Assembly: GCF_001620065.1 (NCBI RefSeq)
Contig: NZ_LQGV01000003.1
Coordinates: forward strand, 186,001-250,000
Length of the DNA stretch: 64,000 nucleotides
Direction: 5' to 3'
From: Microbacterium sp. TNHR37B
GTDB lineage: Bacteria; Actinomycetota; Actinomycetes; Actinomycetales; Microbacteriaceae
The notes beneath the pieces are model-generated. The model saw nothing but the letters and a program-made list of their open reading frames with translations. It was not told the origin of the DNA and ran no database searches. The position numbers and the translations under genes were made by a program. Positions 1-8,418 of this stretch are shown here, one piece after another (position 1 is the stretch's first letter; every line of letters begins with the position of its first letter).

Positions 1-251
1 ACGACGGCGGCGGCCGACCACAGCAGCCAGGTGGCCGCCGCTTCCTGAAGGTCGTCGGGCAACCATGCCGTCCACGAGCTCGGCAGGTTTCCGGAGTAGT
101 AGCCCATGGCGGTGGCGACGGCGATCAGCACCAGCGCCGACCACAGCAAGCGGCGGGCGTGTGAACGCACTCTCGCGACGCGCATCTCCGGCGCGGCCGC
201 GCCGGAGGCCGGCGTGAGGGGCCTTCCCGGGAGCGAACTCGGCTGAGACAC
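1..251 (-). CDS. membrane protein, N-terminal part (cut by window edge)
   Basis: Partial gene: about 83 N-terminal residues are visible and the rest lies left of the window. From a GTG at 249-251 the frame gives a Pro/Ala-rich start, then a basic stretch (RVRSHARRLLW), a hydrophobic segment (SALVLIAVATAMGYY) and the beginning of a second one. This matches the start of a small membrane protein; PH-domain membrane proteins often follow birA in Microbacteriaceae, but the diagnostic part is outside the window. The ATG at the EMRVARV position is an alternative start. Identity is uncertain. Confidence 0.5.
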   Translation of the reverse strand, partial: MSQPSSLPGRPLTPASGAAAPEMRVARVRSHARRLLWSALVLIAVATAMGYYSGNLPSSWTAWLPDDLQEAAATWLLWSAAAV

Positions 252-368
252 CCTCTCATCATGGCGCGGGCCGCCGACAGCGCTCTCGGGGCACGCCGCA
301 GGGGGACCGTTCGCTTCGGCCCGCTGCCCCGGAGCGGGCAGGCGCGGTGCGCCGCAGAGAAGAGAAGC

Positions 369-1160
369 TCAGCCCTCGTCGGGGCGGATGTGCACCACGT
401 CACCGGCAGCGAGGACGAGCTCGTCGCCGCCGTCGGTCAGCACCACGAGCCGCCCGCCGTCGTCCAGCCGCTGGGCCTGCCCGACCACCGTCGTCTCGTC
501 GGGGAGCGTGACGCGCACGTGCGTTCCGAGCGTCGCGCAGTGCTCCTCGACCGCAGGGCGCACCGCGGCCGAGCCCGAGACGGCGAGGGCGGCGATGTCG
601 TCGCGGAGGTGGGTGAGGTAGTCCGCCAGCAGCCGGTCTTCCTCCGCACTCGCACCCAGAGCGTGGAAGGACGTCGCGGTCGGCACCGGCAGCTCCCCCG
701 CCGGCATCGCGGTGTTCACGCCCGCGCCGACGACGACCAGATTCGGATCGGCGGCGACGACCTCGGCCAGGATCCCGCAGATCTTGCGACCTTCGACCAT
801 CACATCGTTGGGCCACTTGAGGTCCGCTCGGAACCGCGACAGCTGACGACCGACGGCGCGCGTCATCGCGGCGCCGGCGAGGAGCGGGATCCAGCCGCGA
901 TCGTCGACCGCGACGGCACCCACATCCAGCACGACCGAAACGGCCAGCGCCGATCCGGGCGGCGTGGTCCACGTCCGGTCCCGACGACCCCGTCCCGCTC
1001 GTTGGTCCCGGGTCAGCAGCACCGAGAGGTGCGGGTGGGCCTCGGGATCATCGGTCACGTGACGCACCAACGCGGCGTTGGTGGAGTCGACGGTCTCGAT
1101 CACCTGCAGTCGGGGACTGATCGCGGCGGACAGCGGGAATCCGGATTCGAGGAGCGTCAT
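369..1160 (-). CDS. birA: biotin--[acetyl-CoA-carboxylase] ligase
   Basis: Activates biotin with ATP and attaches it to the lysine of the carboxylase carrier domain, here very likely the protein encoded at 8419-10200. The 263-residue protein has the biotinyl-AMP loop GRGRRDRTW (residues 56-64), the catalytic block KWPND (115-119) and [10 protein letters not shown] (124-133). There is no N-terminal DNA-binding domain, so it is a ligase only and not a repressor. ATG 1160 is chosen over GTG 1169 because a TATCGT -10 box (1168-1173) sits 7 bases before it. It is divergent from the carboxylase beta gene. Confidence 0.93.
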   Translation of the reverse strand: MTLLESGFPLSAAISPRLQVIETVDSTNAALVRHVTDDPEAHPHLSVLLTRDQRAGRGRRDRTWTTPPGSALAVSVVLDVGAVAVDDRGWIPLLAGAAMTRAVGRQLSRFRADLKWPNDVMVEGRKICGILAEVVAADPNLVVVGAGVNTAMPAGELPVPTATSFHALGASAEEDRLLADYLTHLRDDIAALAVSGSAAVRPAVEEHCATLGTHVRVTLPDETTVVGQAQRLDDGGRLVVLTDGGDELVLAAGDVVHIRPDEG

Positions 1161-1167
1161 GCCGGCC

Positions 1168-1173
1168 ACGATA
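1168..1173 (-). promoter_or_regulatory. -10 box of birA (leaderless)
   Basis: TATCGT on the minus strand, 7 bases from ATG 1160; the transcript would start at or next to the start codon. Confidence 0.5.
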
Positions 1174-1275
1174 CGCCGCCGACGCCGTGCGCGACCGCGA
1201 GGGCCCTGTCACCTTCGACAAGGGAAACGACACGGCGTTGTGTGCGTGCGCCAAGGTGTGGCGGAGGGCGCTCGC

Positions 1276-1281
1276 TAGGGT
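1276..1281 (+). promoter_or_regulatory. -10 box of accD (leaderless)
   Basis: TAGGGT 7 bases before GTG 1289, which has no Shine-Dalgarno sequence. Confidence 0.55.
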
Positions 1282-1288
1282 GGAACGC

Positions 1289-2878
1289 GTGACCGAGCAG
1301 CCTGACCTGTCCACGACCGCCGGCAAGATCGCGGACCTCCGCGCGCGCTATCAGGAGGCGATCGTCGACGCCGAAGTGACGGCGCGGGAGAAACAGCACG
1401 CGAAGGGCAAGCTCACCGCCCGCGAACGCATCGAGATGCTCGTCGACCCCGGCTCGTTCGTGGAGCTCGACGAGTATGTCCGTCACCGCACGACGTCCTT
1501 CGGAATGGACCGCTCCCGCCCGTACGGCGACTCGGTCGTCACCGGCGTCGGCACGATCCATGGCCGGACGGTCGCCGTGTACGCGCAGGACTTCACGACC
1601 TTCGGCGGGTCACTGGGCGAAGTGGCCGGCGACAAGATCATCAAGGTCATGGAGTTCGCACTCCGCGGCGGGATGCCCATCGTCGGCATCCTCGACTCGG
1701 GCGGCGCGCGCATTCAGGAGGGCGTCGTCGCCCTCGGTAAGTACGGCGAGATCTTCCGCCTCAACACGGCGGCCTCCGGCGTCATCCCGCAGATCTCGAT
1801 CATCATGGGGCCTGCGGCCGGCGGCGCGGTGTACTCCCCCGCCCTGACCGACTTCGTCGTCATGGTCGACAAGACCAGCCAGATGTTCGTCACCGGACCC
1901 GACGTCATCAAGACCGTGACCGGCGAGGACGTCGGGATGGAGGAGCTCGGCGGCGCGTACACGCACAACACCCGGTCGGGCGTCGCGCACTACCTCGCGG
2001 AGGACGAGGACGACGCGATCGACTACGTGCGGACCATGCTCGGATTCCTCCCGGACAACAACATGTCGGAGCTTCCCGACTACGAGCACACGTTCGAGTT
2101 CGAGACGACCGATGCCGACCGCGTGCTGAACACGATCATCCCCGACTCCCCCAACCAGCCCTACGACATCCACCAGGTGATCTCCCACCTCACCGACGGC
2201 GGTGAGTTCCTGGAGGTCCAGCCCCTCTTCGCTCCGAACATCGTGATCGGCTTCGGCCGTATCGAGGGCCGCAGTGTCGGGATCATCGCCAATCAGCCCT
2301 CCCAGATGGCGGGCACGCTCAACATCGAGGCCGGAGAGAAGGCGAGCCGCTTCGTGCGGTTCTGCGACGCCTTCTCCATCCCGATCGTGACGCTGGTCGA
2401 CGTGCCCGGCTACCTGCCGGGCACCGATCAGGAATGGACCGGCGTGATCCGCCGCGGCGCGAAGCTCCTCTACGCCTATGCCGAGGCGACCGTTCCGCTG
2501 GTGACCGTCATCCTCCGCAAGGCCTACGGCGGCGCCTACATCGTCATGGGATCCAAGCAACTGGGCGCGGACATCAACCTCGCCTGGCCGACGGCCGAGA
2601 TCGCGGTCATGGGCGGTCAGGGAGCAGTCAACATCCTCTACCGCGGCGAGATCCGCAAGGCCGAGGAGGCGGGCGAGGACGTGGCCGCTGTGCGTACGCG
2701 ACTGGCCACCGAGTACACCTACAACGTCGCCTCACCGTTCCTCGCGGCTGAGCGCGGCGAGCTCGACGGGATCATCGAGCCGGCCGCGACCCGCGTCGCC
2801 ATCGCCAAGGCGCTCCGGTCGCTCCGGGGCAAGCGCGCGAGCCTCCCCGCCAAGAAGCACGGGAACATCCCGCTGTGA
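1289..2878 (+). CDS. accD: acyl-CoA carboxylase beta subunit (carboxyltransferase)
   Basis: Transfers the carboxyl group from carboxybiotin to acetyl- or propionyl-CoA, giving malonyl- or methylmalonyl-CoA for lipid synthesis. The 529-residue protein spans both crotonase-like carboxyltransferase halves. Visible family blocks are [36 protein letters not shown] in the N-half and [24 protein letters not shown] in the C-half; the Gly-Gly and Gly-Ala pairs form oxyanion holes. The GTG start follows a leaderless-type -10 box. The epsilon subunit gene overlaps its stop codon (GTGA), so the two are translationally coupled. Mycobacterial AccD5 is the closest named family member; acyl specificity cannot be read from sequence. 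Confidence 0.95.
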   Translation: MTEQPDLSTTAGKIADLRARYQEAIVDAEVTAREKQHAKGKLTARERIEMLVDPGSFVELDEYVRHRTTSFGMDRSRPYGDSVVTGVGTIHGRTVAVYAQDFTTFGGSLGEVAGDKIIKVMEFALRGGMPIVGILDSGGARIQEGVVALGKYGEIFRLNTAASGVIPQISIIMGPAAGGAVYSPALTDFVVMVDKTSQMFVTGPDVIKTVTGEDVGMEELGGAYTHNTRSGVAHYLAEDEDDAIDYVRTMLGFLPDNNMSELPDYEHTFEFETTDADRVLNTIIPDSPNQPYDIHQVISHLTDGGEFLEVQPLFAPNIVIGFGRIEGRSVGIIANQPSQMAGTLNIEAGEKASRFVRFCDAFSIPIVTLVDVPGYLPGTDQEWTGVIRRGAKLLYAYAEATVPLVTVILRKAYGGAYIVMGSKQLGADINLAWPTAEIAVMGGQGAVNILYRGEIRKAEEAGEDVAAVRTRLATEYTYNVASPFLAAERGELDGIIEPAATRVAIAKALRSLRGKRASLPAKKHGNIPL

Positions 2879-3114
2879 CCTCCCCGACAGACCCGAACCG
2901 GACGCCACCCCGAGTGGAGGTCGACGTCGTTCGCGGCACTCCCACCGCCGAGGAGCTGGCCGCCGTGGTGGCGGTGGTCACCGAGTCGTACGAGGCCGAG
3001 GCGGCCGCCGCCGTGGCACCACGGGCCCTCCGCCCCTCGGCGTGGCAGTTGTCGGCGCGATCGTTGCGCGAGCCGCTCCGACGCGATGTGGGATGGGGCC
3101 GTTTCTCGGGCTGA
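2875..3114 (+). CDS. accE: acyl-CoA carboxylase epsilon subunit
   Basis: Small actinobacterial accessory subunit that joins the alpha and beta carboxylase subunits and raises activity. The 79-residue protein has the usual pattern: an N-terminal stretch with [18 protein letters not shown], an alanine-rich middle and a C-terminal basic end with a tryptophan ([11 protein letters not shown]). GTG overlaps the accD stop codon by four bases. The family is poorly conserved, but length, motif and position agree. Confidence 0.9.
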   Translation: MTSPTDPNRTPPRVEVDVVRGTPTAEELAAVVAVVTESYEAEAAAAVAPRALRPSAWQLSARSLREPLRRDVGWGRFSG

Positions 3115-3300
3115 TCGGGCGATGTCGTGGCGTCGCTCGGGCGCTCGTCCCGGGCCTCGACGGAATGTCCCCCAAAATACCTACAGACATTCCTGGCGTC
3201 CCGCCGCACACTTGTAACTGCTGGAACGCTTCTGCGTTCGGTCGGTCTGCTCTTAAGGACCATTCCGACCCGCGAGTCGGTTTTCGGGTAACCACTCGCA
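3115..3300. other. intergenic stretch without a recognised gene
   Basis: Between accE and the terminator hairpin. No open frame with coding character, ribosome site or known RNA is apparent; it is somewhat less GC-rich than its surroundings. Confidence 0.4.
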
Positions 3301-3335
3301 AGGAGAGGGGCGGGCGGCTTCGCCGCCCCTCTCCT
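3301..3335. terminator. bidirectional terminator
   Basis: Perfect 11-base stem AGGAGAGGGGC (3301-3311) and its complement (3325-3335) with a GC-rich 13-base interior, followed on the plus strand by a T/C-rich tract. It lies between the converging accE and the membrane protein gene. Confidence 0.75.
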
Positions 3336-3378
3336 TCCTTCTTCTTCCGCCGCGTGGGTGTTATCGCCGGGATGCGCG

Positions 3379-4407
3379 TCAGTCGGCGACGACGGCGCCG
3401 GAATCGCTCTTCGGGCGGGGGATCTCGTGCCAGAGATCCACGACCTCTTCGCCGTCGGGGTCGTCCTCGCTCCTCGAGCGCCCGACCACGGTGACGGCGA
3501 CGTGCTCGTGCGGGGAGGTACGGATGAAGACCCGCTCCGATTCGGCGTTCTCCAGCGTCGTGGCGAGCTCGTGACGGATGGCCGCGATATCCGCCTCGGC
3601 GATCCCGTCCAGCCCTCCCTCGTCGAGCATCGTGACCTCACCGCCGCGACGCCGCACCGCCTCCAGTTGCGTGCGGACGTCGTCGTCGAGAAGGCTACGA
3701 CCGCGGAGCTCGTCACGCAGACGACCCTCGGCGAGCCTCGCCTGGCGCCGCTCGTCGTCGTCGAGGGCGCCTCCCGTCTCGATCACCCGGGTGAGGACCG
3801 GACCGGCCAGGGCGATCGCCCGCTGGACGGTCACCCGGCGTTCGCGGCGCCGACCCGCCTGCGACGCGAGCCACTCCGATGACGACCTCTGCAGTTCGGT
3901 CAGTTCCGCCGTGTCGCGCGCCGCCCGAGCCATCAACCCCGTCACCAGCTGCGCGATGCCGACCCACACCGCCGCACCCACCGCTCCGAGCGACAGCGCC
4001 CCGGCGATCCCGATCCAGAAGCTTCCGATCACGGTGATGATCGCCACACCGAACCATGCCGTCAGCACGCGCCCGCGCACGACGAGGATCGCCAGGAGCG
4101 CGCTGATCCCGCCCAGGCCCCACGTCGCGTAGGCCTGCAGCCGCGCCTCGTCGCCCGCGCCGTACCAGCTCGCATTGGGAACGACGATCGCGGTGACCAC
4201 GGCGAGCACGACGAGCCACGAGGGGAGCGGCGTCGTGCCGGGCGCCCAGAAGATACAGAGCCAGGTGGTGGCGAGATACAGCGCCAGCGCCGCGACGACG
4301 ACGAGCGGCCGGTCGGGCCACACGGTCCACACCATGCCGCCGATGGCGAGGTACGCGGTGAAGGCGACGCCGAGCGCCGACAGCGCCGCGCGCATGGACA
4401 TCCTCAT
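3379..4407 (-). CDS. membrane protein of the two-component operon
   Basis: Unrecognised 342-residue protein. The N-terminal half (about residues 8-165) holds around six hydrophobic membrane segments. The C-terminal half is soluble and charged, with an Arg/Glu-rich helical stretch and the segment TLENAESERVFIRTSPHEH. ATG 4405-4407 overlaps the histidine kinase stop codon (ATGA), making it the third gene of the operon. It may be an accessory sensor or an output target of the kinase; that is inferred from position only. Confidence 0.7.
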   Translation of the reverse strand: MRMSMRAALSALGVAFTAYLAIGGMVWTVWPDRPLVVVAALALYLATTWLCIFWAPGTTPLPSWLVVLAVVTAIVVPNASWYGAGDEARLQAYATWGLGGISALLAILVVRGRVLTAWFGVAIITVIGSFWIGIAGALSLGAVGAAVWVGIAQLVTGLMARAARDTAELTELQRSSSEWLASQAGRRRERRVTVQRAIALAGPVLTRVIETGGALDDDERRQARLAEGRLRDELRGRSLLDDDVRTQLEAVRRRGGEVTMLDEGGLDGIAEADIAAIRHELATTLENAESERVFIRTSPHEHVAVTVVGRSRSEDDPDGEEVVDLWHEIPRPKSDSGAVVAD

Positions 4408-5648
4408 GACGGCCGCTCCCACGTCAAGGTCACCTGGGTACCCTCGGGCCCGCTGTCCAGTCGCGCGCTCCCCGCGACGGCTGCCATCCGAGCCGAGATC
4501 GAGCCGCGAATACCCAGACGATCGTCCGGCACGGCCTCGGGATCGAATCCCGGCCCACCATCGGAGACCACGATCTCGATGCGGCGCACCGAGGCCACCA
4601 CCTGCACGGCCAGATCAGCGCCGCCCGCGTGCTCCACGGCGTTGGCCACCGCCTGGGTCGCCGCGAGGATCAGAGCGCGCGCCACACGGCCGGGAAGGGC
4701 CCACTCCTCGTGCGGCAGCTCGCCGGTGACGTGCGGGCCGCCGGCCTCGACGGATGCGGACTCGAGATCGGCGACGAAAGCCGCCAGCAGGACCGGCGCA
4801 TCGGATCCCTCGCCGGCGTCCTGGTCGACGTTGGCGAGCCGCGTCAGCGCCTCGCGCGCCATCGACACCGCGAGCGATCGCTCTCGGGGCGTGTGCGCCC
4901 GTTCGGCGGCGATCAGGGCGGCCAGGACACTGTCGTGCATCAAGGCGGCCACCGCGACGCGTTCCCGCTCGGCGGCGTCGGCGGCAGCCGCCGCCGCGTA
5001 TGACCCCACGGCTTCCCGCCGCGCCGTGTCCATCCCCACCGCCATCGTGCGCAGCATCCATCCGAGCACGAGGAAGACGAGCGCGAGGATGATCGCGAAG
5101 ACGACATCGAGGAGGGTCGGCATGAACGCCGAGACGGCCGCATCCTGCAACTGGACCAATCGGACGACGCCGTAGAGCACGGGGATGAACAGCGCCCAGA
5201 CGATCTGCCACGCGAGCGGGAAGGCCAGCACCGCGGCCACCGTGGCGACGTTCAGGAGATACCAGATCCACGGCTCGCTCGTGCCGGCGGCCACGCGCCC
5301 GGCCGTCGCGACGGGCCAGGCCAGGAGAGCGAGAGGGAAGACCACCGCGAACACCCCCGCACACGCGCGCGTGGCCAGGCCGCTCGAGCTGGCGACGACC
5401 ATGACGATGAGCGGGACGAAGATCAGGATCACGAGACCCACGCGCCACAGCGGCGCCTCCTGCGTCGAGCTCAGCGCGTTGAAGAAGGCCTGCACCCCGA
5501 GCACCGAGCACCCGAAGCCGCACACGACGCCGAGGATGCGCTCGATCCGTGCCTGTGAGAAACGTTCGCTGCCTGCTGCCGCCGCCTCACCGAGAGGCAG
5601 CACGGGCCGGAGAGCGACCGACCCGGACGGGGCGATCTCAGACGTCAC
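4404..5648 (-). CDS. sensor histidine kinase (NarL/DesK type)
   Basis: Membrane kinase that would phosphorylate the response regulator encoded just upstream. The 414-residue protein has about five or six hydrophobic segments between residues 40 and 200. It then has a helical dimerisation region with the phospho-acceptor motif MHDSVLAAL (His238), and a C-terminal ATPase domain with the N-box QAVANAVEHAGG (about 332-343) and the G1 box DGGPGFD (363-369). It overlaps the regulator gene by 11 bases and the following membrane protein gene by 4. The signal is unknown. Confidence 0.88.
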   Translation of the reverse strand: MTSEIAPSGSVALRPVLPLGEAAAAGSERFSQARIERILGVVCGFGCSVLGVQAFFNALSSTQEAPLWRVGLVILIFVPLIVMVVASSSGLATRACAGVFAVVFPLALLAWPVATAGRVAAGTSEPWIWYLLNVATVAAVLAFPLAWQIVWALFIPVLYGVVRLVQLQDAAVSAFMPTLLDVVFAIILALVFLVLGWMLRTMAVGMDTARREAVGSYAAAAAADAAERERVAVAALMHDSVLAALIAAERAHTPRERSLAVSMAREALTRLANVDQDAGEGSDAPVLLAAFVADLESASVEAGGPHVTGELPHEEWALPGRVARALILAATQAVANAVEHAGGADLAVQVVASVRRIEIVVSDGGPGFDPEAVPDDRLGIRGSISARMAAVAGSARLDSGPEGTQVTLTWERPS

Positions 5649-6294
5649 CGTCGCCCTCGGCCACGAGCCCGTCCTCCATCGCCCGCCGGAGCAGGTCCAC
5701 CTTGGTCGGAGCGGGACGTCCGACCTCGATGTACTTCACCCGCACGCGCGTGATGTTCTCCTTGGCGGTCGAGTAGGCGATCCCCAGTCGGTCGGCGACA
5801 GCCTTGAGCGGCAGACCCGCCGCATACAACCGCAGCACGTCGCGCTCGCGCGCCGAGAGCTGCGCGTCGGCGAATGCCCGGTCACCGTCGACAGCGCTCG
5901 CCCATTCCACGTTGTCGAGGGGTTCGCCCCGCGCGACGATACGGATCGCGCGGATGACGTCGTCGATGCGCGAAGACTTGCTCACGACCCCGGCGGCACC
6001 CGCGGCGAGCGCCTCACGTACGGCGGCAGGGCGATCGGCGACGCTGTGGATGATCACTTCCGAGCCGTCGCGCACGAGCCGCCCGACGTTCTCGGTGACC
6101 GTCGTTCCGTCGCCGAGGGTGAGATCGAGGACGACGACGTCCGCGGGGCCCTCCCCCGACCGGGCGCGCCATTTGAGGTAGTCCGTGACGGTATCCCCCG
6201 AGAAGACGACGTCCTTGTTCGGGTTCCTCGCGCACGCGGCCTCGAGGCCGAGGCGCACGGACTCGTGATCGTCGATGAAGGCGACACGGGTCAT
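5638..6294 (-). CDS. response regulator, NarL/FixJ type
   Basis: Partner of the kinase at 4404-5648. The 218-residue protein has a receiver domain with the acidic pair at 8-9, phospho-acceptor Asp57 (VVVLD) and conserved Lys106. A C-terminal LuxR-type helix-turn-helix follows from about residue 147 (LSARERDVLRLYAAG). It is the first gene of a three-gene operon. The start codon lies 6 bases behind a TAGGCT box that also overlaps the stop codon of the neighbouring methyltransferase gene. Target genes are not shown by the sequence. Confidence 0.9.
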   Translation of the reverse strand: MTRVAFIDDHESVRLGLEAACARNPNKDVVFSGDTVTDYLKWRARSGEGPADVVVLDLTLGDGTTVTENVGRLVRDGSEVIIHSVADRPAAVREALAAGAAGVVSKSSRIDDVIRAIRIVARGEPLDNVEWASAVDGDRAFADAQLSARERDVLRLYAAGLPLKAVADRLGIAYSTAKENITRVRVKYIEVGRPAPTKVDLLRRAMEDGLVAEGDGDV

Positions 6295-6300
6295 GCGTTC

Positions 6301-6306
6301 AGCCTA
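6301..6306 (-). promoter_or_regulatory. -10 box of the two-component operon (leaderless)
   Basis: TAGGCT on the minus strand, 6 bases from ATG 6294; it overlaps the last codons of the RNA methyltransferase gene. Confidence 0.5.
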
Positions 6307-7629
6307 GGACCCCGGACGGTCTCGCGTGAGGACGACAAGCGCCTCGACATGATGAGAGTTCGGAAAGAGATCGAAGCCGCTGACCGTCTCGCCCTCGTAA
6401 CCGAGTTGGCGGAAGGTGCCGAGGTCGCGCGCGAGCGCCACGGGGTCGCACGCCACGTACGCGACGCGCTCCGGCGAGAGACGGGCGATCCGCTCCACGA
6501 CGTCGCGTCCGGCGCCGGCACGCGGCGGGTCCAGCACGACGACGCCGCGGCGGAGCCGCTCCCGCTCCGCCGCCGAGGCACTCGCCTCCACGTGTGCCAG
6601 CCACCGGTCCACCCGGGAGGTCTCCGCTCGCGCCCCCACCCACTCCGCGAGGTTCTCGCCCGCGTGCTCCGTCGCGAGCGCGTCGGACTCCACGGTCGTG
6701 ATCCGGGTCGCCGATCCGCCCAGCGTCGCCACCGCGGCCGCCAGCAGCCCGACACCGCCGTAGAGGTCGAGATGCCACGCGTCCGGATCGATGGGTCGAG
6801 GGCGCAGGGCGTCGGCGAGCGCGGCGGACAACGTCGCTGCTGCCGACCGATGCACCTGCCAGACCCCGCCGGCGTCCACGCGGAACTCCCGCCCGCCCAC
6901 GAGCTCGATGACCGTCTCGGTGGCCCCCGCCGCCTCGGGCGCCGCGCCTCGGCTGCCCCGGCGCCTGCCGCCCGGACGGGCAGCCGGTGGTGCCGCACGC
7001 TCGATCACGCGCACCCGCCCGTCGGCCGGCTGCACGAGGTCGATCTCCGCGGCCCCGCCTGCGCGGCGCGCGAGCTGCGCGGCCACTTCCTCGATGGCGT
7101 CCGTGGCGAGAGGCAGTGAGTCCACCGGAATGACCCGATGGCTCCGCGCGGCGTAGGGCCCGACGCGGCCCTCGTCGTCGGCGTGCAGACGCACGCGCGT
7201 CCGCCATCGGGTGCCGTCGGGAGTCTCTGCGTCGACCGATTGGAGGGTCACCGGCAACTCCACGTGGCCGACGCGGGCGAGGGCGTCGGCGATGACCCGC
7301 GTCTTGAGCTCTCGCTGGTGCGCGAGAGCGATGTGGCCGAAGTCCGCCCCTCCGGGCCTGTCTTCGGGGGCCGCCGACACGTCCGCCGTACTCCACACGT
7401 GGGGACGCCGGTGCGGCGAGGGCTCGAGGACCTCCACGAGCTCGGCGCGCCAGAAGGCCGGCTTGCTGTCGTCGACGATGCGAACCCGCACGCGCTCTCC
7501 CGGCAGCGTGTCGGGGACGAAGACGACACGACCGCCGCGCGCTTCGGTGTCGGCGTCGACGTGGCGGGCAACGAACACCCCGCCGTGGGCCACGTCGGTG
7601 ATGTCCAGTTCGATCTCGGCTCCGGTCAC
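6304..7629 (-). CDS. RNA m5U methyltransferase (TrmA/RumA family)
   Basis: SAM-dependent enzyme that methylates C5 of a uridine in rRNA or tRNA. The 441-residue protein begins with a TRAM-like RNA-binding beta domain (residues 1-60). It carries the SAM loop LDLYGGVGLLAA and the acid block VVLDPPRAGAG, and ends with the catalytic motif YVACDPVALARD (nucleophile Cys394). No iron-sulfur cysteine cluster is seen, unlike E. coli RumA. The GTG start is preceded at 6 bases by an AAGAGT box. It is divergent from maf. rRNA versus tRNA specificity is undecided. Confidence 0.85.
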   Translation of the reverse strand: MTGAEIELDITDVAHGGVFVARHVDADTEARGGRVVFVPDTLPGERVRVRIVDDSKPAFWRAELVEVLEPSPHRRPHVWSTADVSAAPEDRPGGADFGHIALAHQRELKTRVIADALARVGHVELPVTLQSVDAETPDGTRWRTRVRLHADDEGRVGPYAARSHRVIPVDSLPLATDAIEEVAAQLARRAGGAAEIDLVQPADGRVRVIERAAPPAARPGGRRRGSRGAAPEAAGATETVIELVGGREFRVDAGGVWQVHRSAAATLSAALADALRPRPIDPDAWHLDLYGGVGLLAAAVATLGGSATRITTVESDALATEHAGENLAEWVGARAETSRVDRWLAHVEASASAAERERLRRGVVVLDPPRAGAGRDVVERIARLSPERVAYVACDPVALARDLGTFRQLGYEGETVSGFDLFPNSHHVEALVVLTRDRPGS

Positions 7630-7661
7630 GCCTCGACTCTTCCACACCGATCTCGCCTCGA

Positions 7662-7667
7662 TAGCGT
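7662..7667 (+). promoter_or_regulatory. -10 box of maf (leaderless)
   Basis: TAGCGT 7 bases before ATG 7675. Confidence 0.5.
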
Positions 7668-7674
7668 GGGGTCC

Positions 7675-8340
7675 ATGCGCGTATGTCTGGCCTCGACGTC
7701 TCCCGCCCGCCGGATGCTGCTCCGACACGCCGGCATCGAGCCCCTGCTCCGGGCTCCCGACGTGGACGAAGAGGGCGTCATCGCCGCCGTCGAAGCGGAG
7801 GAAGGACGCACGCTCCTCCCCGACGAGCACGTGCTGCTGCTGGCGCGGCGGAAGGCCGCCGCCGTGGTGGCCTCGCTCGCGCGCACCGATCCGGACTTCG
7901 ACGGCATCGTCGTCGGCGGCGACTCGATGTTCGAGCTCGACGGCGAGATCCTCGGCAAGCCCTACGAACCGGAGGTCGCGGTGGCACGCTGGCGGGCGAT
8001 GCGCGGGCGCACGGGTCGCCTGCATTCGGGGCACAGCGTCTTCCGGGTCAGGCCCGAGCACCCTCCGGCAGAGGCATACGCGGTCGCCGACGCGGCGGTC
8101 ACGTTCGCCGACGACGTCTCCGACGCGGAGATCGACGCCTATGTCGCCACGGGCGAGCCTCTGCTGGTTGCGGGAGCTTTCACCGTCGACAGCCTCGGCG
8201 GCCCCTTCATCAGCCGCGTCGAGGGCGACCCCTCGACCGTGGTCGGCATGTCGCTGTCCACACTCCGCCGATTGGCCGGAGAGCTCGACATCGTCTGGAC
8301 GACCCTGTGGAACCGCGGCGGCGCGCCGTCCACCTCGTAG
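7675..8340 (+). CDS. maf: Maf-family nucleoside triphosphate pyrophosphatase
   Basis: Hydrolyses non-canonical or dTTP/UTP-type nucleotides to monophosphates; a house-cleaning enzyme linked to septum formation. The 221-residue protein starts with the signature LASTSPARRMLLRHAG and has the metal-site block GGDSMFELDGEILGKP. Near the end is GAFTVDSLGGPFISRVEGDPSTVVGM, given here as shorter blocks FTVDSLGGPFI and EGDPSTVVG. It lies between the carboxylase beta and alpha genes, as in mycobacteria. Confidence 0.93.
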   Translation: MRVCLASTSPARRMLLRHAGIEPLLRAPDVDEEGVIAAVEAEEGRTLLPDEHVLLLARRKAAAVVASLARTDPDFDGIVVGGDSMFELDGEILGKPYEPEVAVARWRAMRGRTGRLHSGHSVFRVRPEHPPAEAYAVADAAVTFADDVSDAEIDAYVATGEPLLVAGAFTVDSLGGPFISRVEGDPSTVVGMSLSTLRRLAGELDIVWTTLWNRGGAPSTS

Positions 8341-8405
8341 GGTGTCGCCGACGTTTTCGGAATGATCTTGTGCGAGTGATCCAAAGACCACCCGTTTCCT
8401 CTCGG

Positions 8406-8411
8406 TAGGCT
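8406..8411 (+). promoter_or_regulatory. -10 box of accA (leaderless)
   Basis: TAGGCT 7 bases before ATG 8419. Confidence 0.5.
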
Positions 8412-8418
8412 CGACTCC

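Noticed and set aside
5185..7119. Long plus-strand open frame across the kinase, regulator and methyltransferase genes
   Set aside because: Antisense shadow of three recognised genes, no ribosome site, no known domains.
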